A DNA stretch of 47,281 bases from Bacteroidales bacterium UBA1714. Lineage in GTDB: Bacteria > Bacteroidota > Bacteroidia > Bacteroidales > Paludibacteraceae. Below are positions 41,957-47,281 of this stretch, one piece after another; position 1 is the stretch's first letter; every line of letters begins with the position of its first letter. Position numbers and translations under genes: made by a program. The notes under the pieces are model-generated. The model saw only the letters and a program-made list of their open reading frames with translations. It was not told where the DNA came from and did no database searches. The DNA lies in NCBI GenBank assembly GCA_002317295.1, contig DCIY01000011.1:1-47281 (forward strand), given 5' to 3'.

Positions 41957-42106
41957 ACTCTTTCCGATGCGGAAAAGTGGGAAAACAGAAAAGGAAGAGC
42001 CTCGAATGAGGATGTCTATCCCTTCGGTATGGGTACGGTATCCCTTCGGTAGCGGACATGTCATGTAACTATTCCATCTTTCCACTTTTCCGCATCCGGA
42101 AGAGTT
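41957..42106. repeat. 25-bp inverted repeat pair around about 100 bp
   Basis: The arms at 41957-41981 and 42082-42106 are reverse complements apart from one small shift (AACTCTTTCCGATGCGG against AACTCTTCCGGATGCGG). The interior holds a twice-repeated TATCCCTTCGGTA word (42018-42052). It could fold as one long hairpin and resembles a small non-autonomous element; no flanking target duplication was recognised. Confidence 0.6.
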
Positions 42107-42250
42107 AAGATACACACCCAGTAGCAGCTCATACACCAGACTATGACCCTTATTTGGGAAAAGTCATCCGCGCCTATACCACTGATAATTGTCTTCCTAT
42201 TTCATAATAAGACATGTTTTGCAAGTTTTTTAGAGAAAAGTACTGAAATA

Positions 42251-42282
42251 TTTGCACATGTCGCAAAATTTTTGTATCTTTG
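42251..42282 (+). promoter_or_regulatory. Promoter of the 52-aa/GNAT pair
   Basis: TTTG (42251-42254), 20-nt spacer, TATCTTTG (42275-42282). The ATG at 42346 is 63 nt on. TTTGCACATGTCGCAAAA (42251-42268) is identical to 212-229. The promoter sits in the right arm of the inverted repeat that ends the gene-free region. Confidence 0.8.
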
Positions 42283-42345
42283 CGCCCAAATTGGAAAATT
42301 AATTAATCAACCAAAAATAAATAACCAAATTAACGATTAATCCAT

Positions 42346-42504
42346 ATGTACAAGCCAAGGCCATTGCCAGTCTTAACTGGTGCAGCAGCTGAGCGATTTC
42401 ATCGCATGATGACGGATGGTTCTTTCCATGAAGAAAAGGACTACAGTCAAGCTTATGCGAGCTTAAAAAAAATCATGGAGCGTAGTGCAGAATATTGGAA
42501 ATGA
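42346..42504 (+). CDS. 52-residue putative antitoxin of a GNAT pair
   Basis: A short gene: MYKPRPLPVLTGAAAERFHR, MMTDGSFHEEKDYSQAYASL, then KKIMERSAEYWK. It is hydrophilic, partly helical and without signal peptide. It overlaps the GNAT gene by ATGA (42501-42504), the arrangement expected of an antitoxin before its toxin. The LTGxAAERF start resembles small proteins I have seen before toxins in Bacteroidota, but no named family can be given. It has a promoter at 42251-42282. Confidence 0.65.
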   Translation: MYKPRPLPVLTGAAAERFHRMMTDGSFHEEKDYSQAYASLKKIMERSAEYWK

Positions 42505-43094
42505 GTTTTATTGAAGAACATTGCACTTTGCGTCCCCTAACGAAAGAAGTCTTACTTTCGGTAGGCGATTTTTCGTGTAGGAAAGAATCAGACATAGAAA
42601 AGTTTTTCAAAGAAGAGACTACTCTTTATGCCTCTGAATTAATGGGCTTCTCGTATGGTTTTATTGATAATAGAAATGGTCATTTAGTTTGCGCTTTTTG
42701 CATTACATGCGCAAGCGTTGAGACAGATGAAATGCCAAAATCTATGCGCAATAAACTTAATCGAAGTATTCCGCATATCAAGCAGCGTGAAACATATCCC
42801 GCCATGCTATTAGCTCAATTAGCTATCTTTGACGAATATTCAGACCTGCATGTTGGAGACGAATTAATGGGTCTTATCAAGGTTTGGATTCTAACCGTTG
42901 CTAATCTGGTTGCAGCCCGATATTTAATTGTCGATGCTGTCAACTCGCCTAAAGTCATAGATTTTTATTCTCGTAACAATTTTAAGATGGTTTTTGCCAG
43001 TGAAGAGGAGGAAAAACAGTTTGAAGGAAAAACAGATAAGGATATACTCAATACCCGATTTATGTTAACAGACTTAAAAGATATAAAACTTTAG
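42501..43094 (+). CDS. GNAT-family N-acetyltransferase, possible toxin
   Basis: A 197-residue acetyl-CoA-dependent transferase. The GNAT core can be traced in AMLLAQLAIFDEYSDLHVGDELM (strand 4 and the acetyl-CoA loop, in degenerate form: VGDEL instead of GxGxA/G) and YLIVDAVNSPKVIDFYSRNNFKMV (strand 5 to the C-terminal helix). The start at 42501 overlaps the 52-residue gene. The pairing with a small upstream gene resembles TacT/AtaT-type toxin systems, which acetylate aminoacyl-tRNA; this is inference. It could instead be a housekeeping acetyltransferase. Confidence 0.72.
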   Translation: MSFIEEHCTLRPLTKEVLLSVGDFSCRKESDIEKFFKEETTLYASELMGFSYGFIDNRNGHLVCAFCITCASVETDEMPKSMRNKLNRSIPHIKQRETYPAMLLAQLAIFDEYSDLHVGDELMGLIKVWILTVANLVAARYLIVDAVNSPKVIDFYSRNNFKMVFASEEEEKQFEGKTDKDILNTRFMLTDLKDIKL

Positions 43095-43149
43095 TTACGT
43101 ATATTAATCAACCAAAAATAAATAACTCATTTATTCACCAAAATAAATT

Positions 43150-43719
43150 TTGACAAAGCAATTGTACATATTAGCAGGATGTAATGGTGCTGGTAAAACA
43201 ACGGCATCCAAGACTATTCTGCCCGAAATATGGCAGTGCAAGGAGTTTGTAAACGCAGATGCAATAGCCTGCGGTTTGTCACCGTTCGACCCTGAGAGTG
43301 TGGATGTGCAGGCTGCACGACTGATGCTACAACGAATAGATGATTTAATGGCACAGGGTGTAAATTTCTCCATAGAAACAACACTGGCCACACGTTCTTA
43401 TGTATCGTTAATAAAAGAAGCACAGGCACAAGGCTATTGGGTGAACTTGCTGTACTTTTGGCTTAATAGTCCGGAGATGGCAATCCAGCGTGTGGCTAAA
43501 CGTGTAAGCGAAGGTGGACACAATATCCCCGAAGAGGTGATTAGACGCAGGTATGAGAGGGGCATAAAAAACTTCTTTGAGTTGTATAAGGATGCGGTGA
43601 ATTTTTGGACATTGGTTGATAATACTGAGAATCCAAGAAGAGAAATTGCAAATAAAACTAAGATATTAGACGAATGTCGTTATCAAACTATTTTAAACCT
43701 ATGTCAGAAGCAGAGATAA
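43150..43719 (+). CDS. Zeta-toxin-family P-loop kinase
   Basis: A 189-residue protein with Walker A GCNGAGKTT (10-18), NADAIACGLSPFDPES, FSIETTLATRSYVSLI and RVSEGGHNIPEEVIRRRYERGIKNF. These match the zeta-toxin fold, whose known members phosphorylate UDP-GlcNAc and block wall synthesis. The start must be TTG (43150) or ATT (43147), since an in-frame stop lies at 43144-43146. No epsilon-type antitoxin precedes it; a small gene overlaps its 3' end instead. The substrate is not proven for chromosomal Bacteroidota members. Confidence 0.82.
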   Translation: MTKQLYILAGCNGAGKTTASKTILPEIWQCKEFVNADAIACGLSPFDPESVDVQAARLMLQRIDDLMAQGVNFSIETTLATRSYVSLIKEAQAQGYWVNLLYFWLNSPEMAIQRVAKRVSEGGHNIPEEVIRRRYERGIKNFFELYKDAVNFWTLVDNTENPRREIANKTKILDECRYQTILNLCQKQR

Positions 43720-43895
43720 AGAAATATTGTGAAGACCTGGATAGAGGGCTGAAGTTAGCTGAATATCGCATGCTTCGAGATAAGGCGATGCGAAACTTGA
43801 ATATCATACAAGGCGATGGCAAAGGAGGCTGGCGCGAAGTATCAGCGCGTGAGGTGTTTGTAAACCTCTATCATGAGCCTGTGCCTACGTTTTGA
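43701..43895 (+). CDS. Small protein partnered with the zeta-like kinase
   Basis: 64 residues from the ATG at 43701 (an in-frame upstream start at 43674 would give 73 and a longer overlap). The sequence MSEAEIKKYCEDLDRGLKLA is followed by EYRMLRDKAMRNLNIIQGDG and KGGWREVSAREVFVNLYHE. The helix-rich LDRGLKLAEYRMLRDKA and G-x-REVSAREVF parts resemble small proteins encoded beside zeta-like toxins in Bacteroidota. It overlaps the kinase gene by 19 nt, so translation is coupled. Antitoxin function is inferred from context only. Confidence 0.62.
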   Translation: MSEAEIKKYCEDLDRGLKLAEYRMLRDKAMRNLNIIQGDGKGGWREVSAREVFVNLYHEPVPTF

Positions 43896-43980
43896 CAACC
43901 ACAACAGCGAAAGCGACACCCACAACCAACAAATCAATATCAAATCAACGATTAACCGATTTAACAATTAATATTTAACA

Positions 43981-44223
43981 ATGGAAGGTACACCTCGAAC
44001 ACATGATAGTGATGTGATGCAATTTTGCATTATAGCAATAGAAACTGCGGCTCGTAAAATGGGCATTCCTGCAGAGGAAATGACTCGCCGTTTGGAGGCG
44101 CAAGGACTGATAGAAGGTCGTTTGTGTAAATATTATGACACGTTGCACACGCAAAGTGCCAACTATGTGGCTGATGATATCATAGAAACACTGAATAACT
44201 ACGAACATGACAACGAGCGATAA
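43981..44223 (+). CDS. DUF3791 family protein
   Basis: 80 residues. VMQFCIIAIETAARKMGIPAEEMTRRLEAQGLIEGRLCKYYDTLHTQSANYVADDIIETL follows the DUF3791 pattern (a helical protein ending Y-x-x-L-H-T-Q-S-x-x-x-V-x-D-x). Members usually precede DUF3990 genes, as here, where the decayed DUF3990 frame overlaps its last 17 nt. It is probably the antitoxin-like partner. Confidence 0.78.
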   Translation: MEGTPRTHDSDVMQFCIIAIETAARKMGIPAEEMTRRLEAQGLIEGRLCKYYDTLHTQSANYVADDIIETLNNYEHDNER

Positions 44224-44453
44224 TCATATTCTATATCATGGGGCAACGTCTATAGTTCGCGAGCCATTAACCCACGTAGGGAGATCCGATTTGGATTTCG
44301 GACCAGGATTTTATGTTACCCATGATCGCGAACAAGCTGAGGATTGGGCGCACACCAAGGCAAGTTAAAGCCAATCTGCGTCATCAGGTATGCATCGCCA
44401 ATCAGGAAATAATTGATAAATATTTAACATTTGTAGAAGCCATTGAAGTATGA
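44207..44453 (+). pseudogene. Decayed DUF3990 (ADP-ribosyltransferase-like) gene
   Basis: The frame from 44207 reads LYHGATSIVREP ... SDLDFGPGFYVTHDREQAEDWA and stops at 44368. These are the N-terminal hallmarks of DUF3990 (L-Y-H-G-T, D-F-G-x-G-F-Y-x-T, Q-A-x-x-W-A). In another frame, 44364-44453 encodes ANLRHQVCIANQEIIDKYLT followed by FVEAIEV and a stop, which resembles the family's C-terminal end. The middle (roughly 80 residues) is missing. I read this as an internal deletion with frameshift. The downstream DUF3791 gene overlaps its end by ATGA. Confidence 0.7.
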
Positions 44454-44653
44454 AAGACTATATCTTATATCGTAAAATAGCACGCATCATTATGCAATTA
44501 GCTGATGAACTGCATATTTCTTCCAAACGAGCGATGCTCCTTTTCTATCAATCTACGGTAGGACGGCAACTGCATGATCCTCGATATGGCTACCAAATTA
44601 TGTCAGATACCTATATCGTTAATGACATTAAATCAGAATTGGCGAACTTGTAA
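44450..44653 (+). CDS. DUF3791-like small protein
   Basis: 67 residues: MKDYILYRKIARIIMQLADE, LHISSKRAMLLFYQSTVGRQ, LHDPRYGYQIMSDTYIVNDI, KSELANL. It has the helical DUF3791-like arrangement with a conserved LHI.S..A...FY and the end SDTYIVNDIKSEL, which parallels the first copy at 43981. Its ATG overlaps the stop of the DUF3990 remnant, so it was the third gene of one module. Start at 44450 is the only good ATG. Confidence 0.68.
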   Translation: MKDYILYRKIARIIMQLADELHISSKRAMLLFYQSTVGRQLHDPRYGYQIMSDTYIVNDIKSELANL

Positions 44654-44760
44654 ACCAAAACCATAATGACAACCAAAACAATAACCAACAAATAAAAACA
44701 AAATCAAAACCGAAATCAACCAAAAATAAGGAACTCAATTATCAACCAAAAAATTACGTT

Positions 44761-47281
44761 ATGTTAAAAAAATTATTCTTTCTCGCGGCCCTATTCACCG
44801 CGACAGTCATGAACGTTCAGGCAGCAGATCCGGTATCGTATCTGTACCCTGAGTACAACACCTCTGGTGATCCTACCAGTGGTATCAAAGAGTGGAAAAC
44901 CGGCTCTTGCACCGAATATACGGTGGTAGCAGATGCCTCCTCCTCTGCAGTTACTTGGAACGCAGGCTGGTATGTAGTAACAGGCACTAATGTGACCTTG
45001 TCCAAAGGTGCAGTCTGCAATGGCGAAGTTCACCTGATCCTTGCCGATGGTGCTAAACTGACTGCTACGGGAAGTACTGTAAATGCTACAACTGTATCTG
45101 CTGGTATACAAGTTTCTGGTAGTTCTAACTCCCTTACTATCTATGGTCAAGAAGGTCAAACTGGCATGCTAATTGCCATTGGAGGTGTTAATGGGGATAT
45201 ATCTGGTAATGGTGCTGGTATCGGTGGCAACGGTTATAGTGACTTTGGCGATGCCTCTGGCTCAAAGATCACCATCAATGGTGGTACAGTAACCGCTACT
45301 GGTGGCAAATATGCTGCTGGTATCGGTGGTGGTTATTCAATGGACGATGCCTCTGGCTCAGATATCACCTTCAATGGTGGCAAAGTAACCGCTACGGGTG
45401 GCTATAGTGCTGCTGGTATCGGTGGTGGTGGAGCAGGTAATGGCTCGAATATCACCATCAGTGGTGGTACAGTAACCGCTACTGGTGGCGAATATGCTGC
45501 TGGTATCGGTGATAGTGATGCTAGAAATATCTTTGTCAATCCTTCGTCGATTCTCAAGGCGGGTAGCACCATTCCTTCTATGACGGTCATTGCTCACGCT
45601 ACGATTACGACCGATGTGGCTTCTCTTTTGGCAGGCAAACGCTATGCTACGGTAGAACCCGGTCCCGACATGCACGATTTCCTCTACTTCGTTTCGCTGA
45701 AGGCCAATGGTACCGTAAGGTTGAATAAGGGGGTAGAAACAAGTGGCAATTTGGACCACCTCACCGCTACCTTCCAGTATTCCACAGATCGTATCAATTG
45801 GACGGATTATACATGGCCGGATAATAGTGGAAAGGGTGGCTATGCCATTACATTAACGAACGCTGGCGACACTGTCTTCTTCCGTGCGAAAGGTGTTAAT
45901 GGCAAGAATGCTAAAGTGGGTAATTACATAAATGAGTACTACAAATTCGCCTTTGGCGCAGACGATCAGATTGCTGCTGGTGGTAATGTGATGTCACTCT
46001 ATGATGCTACCTGCGAGCAAGATACAATGACAACGTATGGATTCTGTGACTTATTCTCTGGCGCCTCACAATTGGTGTCTGCACCGAAGTTACCAGCTAC
46101 TAAAATGGCCGCTTATTGCTACAATTGCATGTTCAAAGAATGCACCTCTTTAACCCAAGCACCTGAACTGAAGGCTACCACATTGGCAACCAAGTGTTAC
46201 CGATGTATGTTCGATGGTTGCACCGCTTTAACCCAAGCCCCAGCATTGCCTGCTGACTCTTTGGCATTGTCTTGCTATAATAGCATGTTCGATGGTTGCA
46301 CCGCTTTAACTGCTGCTCCTGAACTGAAGGCTACCACATTGGCGGAGGATTGCTACAGTTCCATGTTCTATGGTTGCACCGCTTTAACCCAAGCCCCTGA
46401 ACTGAAGGCTACTACATTGGCACAAGATTGCTACGAGAATATGTTCTATGGCTGCACCTCCTTGCAGGTAGATACATGCACAGGCAGTTGCGATGGCGCT
46501 AAACTGGTAGTGCCAGATACTACAGATGCTCCTATTAACTACTGGGCCCAGGACATGTTCTACGGCTGCAAAGGTGCTTATGCCAGCAACATCCAACTCG
46601 GTGGTCACTATTGCGTGAAAGAGTATGTGGCACCCGACATGCACGATTTTCTCTACTTCGTGGGTCTGAACGGCAACGACACCGTAAGGCTGAATAAGAC
46701 GGCATACGGTGACAGTTATCTGTCCAACCTCACTGCTACCTTCCAGTACTCCAAAGATCGTATCTATTGGTCAGACTACACTTGGCCTGATAATAGTGGC
46801 AAAGATGGTGCTGCCATAGAAATAAAGAACGCTGGCGACACCGTCTTCTTCCGTGCGAAAGGCACCAATGGCAAGAATGCTACGATGAATGGCAGTATGG
46901 CTTTCTTCAAATTCGCCTTTGGCGCAGATGACTCCATTGCTGCAGGTGGTAACATCATGTCGCTCTATGACGCTTCGTGCGAGCAAGTTACCATGACAGA
47001 GTATGGGTTCTGTAATTTATTCCAAGGTGCCAAACAATTGGTATCTGCTCCTAAGTTGTCGGCTACCACATTGGCACGTTATTGCTATAATAACATGTTC
47101 CAAGTTTGCACCGCTTTAACCGCTGCCACCGAGTTGAAGGCTACCACATTGGCACCTTATTGTTGCCAGAGCATGTTCCAAGGTTGCAAGGCTTTAACCC
47201 AAGCTCCCGAGTTGAAGGCCACTACATTGGCTGATTATTGCTACCAGTTTATGTTCGATGGTTGCACCGCTTTAACCCAAG
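44761..47281 (+). CDS. Large secreted BspA-like repeat protein (3' end outside window)
   Basis: An open frame of 840 codons running off the window. Residues 1-22 are a signal peptide (MLKKLFFLAALFTATVMNVQ). About 150-255 is a glycine-rich beta-helix region with AGIGGG and ITINGGTVTATGG repeats, like Cthe_2159-type carbohydrate-binding proteins. Then two copies of a module 323 residues apart (from residues 303 and 626) each begin DMHDFLYFV, contain ATFQYSxDRIxW and TWPDNSGK, and end with BspA-type leucine-rich repeats of about 24 residues (C-Y-x-x-M-F-x-G-C-T-A-L-T-Q-A-P-E-L-K-A). This is probably a cell-surface adhesin or glycan-binding protein. No canonical promoter is seen in 44654-44760; the AATCAACCAAAAATAA leader word recurs there. 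Confidence 0.85.
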   Translation, partial: MLKKLFFLAALFTATVMNVQAADPVSYLYPEYNTSGDPTSGIKEWKTGSCTEYTVVADASSSAVTWNAGWYVVTGTNVTLSKGAVCNGEVHLILADGAKLTATGSTVNATTVSAGIQVSGSSNSLTIYGQEGQTGMLIAIGGVNGDISGNGAGIGGNGYSDFGDASGSKITINGGTVTATGGKYAAGIGGGYSMDDASGSDITFNGGKVTATGGYSAAGIGGGGAGNGSNITISGGTVTATGGEYAAGIGDSDARNIFVNPSSILKAGSTIPSMTVIAHATITTDVASLLAGKRYATVEPGPDMHDFLYFVSLKANGTVRLNKGVETSGNLDHLTATFQYSTDRINWTDYTWPDNSGKGGYAITLTNAGDTVFFRAKGVNGKNAKVGNYINEYYKFAFGADDQIAAGGNVMSLYDATCEQDTMTTYGFCDLFSGASQLVSAPKLPATKMAAYCYNCMFKECTSLTQAPELKATTLATKCYRCMFDGCTALTQAPALPADSLALSCYNSMFDGCTALTAAPELKATTLAEDCYSSMFYGCTALTQAPELKATTLAQDCYENMFYGCTSLQVDTCTGSCDGAKLVVPDTTDAPINYWAQDMFYGCKGAYASNIQLGGHYCVKEYVAPDMHDFLYFVGLNGNDTVRLNKTAYGDSYLSNLTATFQYSKDRIYWSDYTWPDNSGKDGAAIEIKNAGDTVFFRAKGTNGKNATMNGSMAFFKFAFGADDSIAAGGNIMSLYDASCEQVTMTEYGFCNLFQGAKQLVSAPKLSATTLARYCYNNMFQVCTALTAATELKATTLAPYCCQSMFQGCKALTQAPELKATTLADYCYQFMFDGCTALTQ

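Larger units (their letters stand above)
41362..42283. other. Gene-free 920-bp region with inverted ends carrying outward promoters
   Basis: No convincing gene is seen in 41354-42345. The ends match in inverted orientation over about 55-60 bp, with an exact 32-bp core at 41383-41414 and 42231-42262, and each end contains an outward-facing promoter. Inside, in order: degenerate 20-odd-bp repeats of TTGTCATGTTCCTAAA type (41420-41515), inverted 8-bp x4 arrays (41601-41632, 41791-41822), a hairpin array (41839-41919), a 22-bp dispersed repeat (41920-41941) and a 25-bp inverted pair (41957-41981, 42082-42106). It could be a decayed mobile element or a duplicated promoter region. No transposase is present. 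Confidence 0.6.

Overview
The window looks like a chromosomal segment of a Bacteroidales bacterium. Three things point there: the contiguous str-S10-spc-alpha ribosomal cluster with rpsL-rpsG-fusA-rpsJ but no tuf; zinc-free L36 and S14; and promoters of the Bacteroidota type. Eight promoters fit TTTG-N20-TAnnTTTG, all with a 20-nt spacer. BspA-like, M6-peptidase and DUF4254 proteins agree with this. A more exact family (for example Paludibacteraceae-like) is only a guess. I saw no rRNA or tRNA gene.

Layout. 1-818: intergenic repeats and a phosphopantetheinyl transferase. 913-19322: about 30 translation genes plus secY, map, infA and rpoA on the + strand, closed by a hairpin terminator at 19338-19387. 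19396-23595: ABC ATPase, ruvB, HAD phosphatase, grpE and dnaJ. 23599-25691: a probable outer-membrane protein and a GT4 glycosyltransferase. 25657-33547 (- strand): a long gene chain read from a promoter near 33598. In transcription order it holds mlaE, mlaF, a stand-alone M6-peptidase propeptide-like protein, an M6 metalloprotease, exodeoxyribonuclease III, lptB, DUF4254, GT9 glycosyltransferase and O-antigen ligase. Most of these junctions are 4-base ATGA overlaps. 33750-35765: a secreted Ig-like protein with a Y-x-x-(V)-H-D-T repeat stalk. 35775-39457 (-): DAHP synthase/chorismate mutase and valS. 39594-41353: a CBM9-like protein and, on the other strand, a metal/cobalamin-type binding lipoprotein. 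41354-42345: a 990-bp gene-free stretch packed with nested inverted repeats. 42346-44653: three small toxin-antitoxin-like modules (52-aa protein/GNAT, zeta-like kinase/64-aa protein, DUF3791/decayed DUF3990/DUF3791). 44761 to the end: a large BspA-like secreted protein, cut by the window edge.

What stands out is a set of short tandem repeats punctuated by perfect hairpins with 3-nt loops. They lie between genes (127-180, 29275-29388, 30144-30215, 41839-41919), supply stop codons to two genes, and have entered the DAHP synthase and binding-lipoprotein genes in frame. A roughly 920-bp region at 41362-42283 has matching inverted ends, each carrying an outward promoter. The split M6 protease/propeptide pair and the run of toxin-antitoxin-like modules are the best protein-level candidates for something undescribed.
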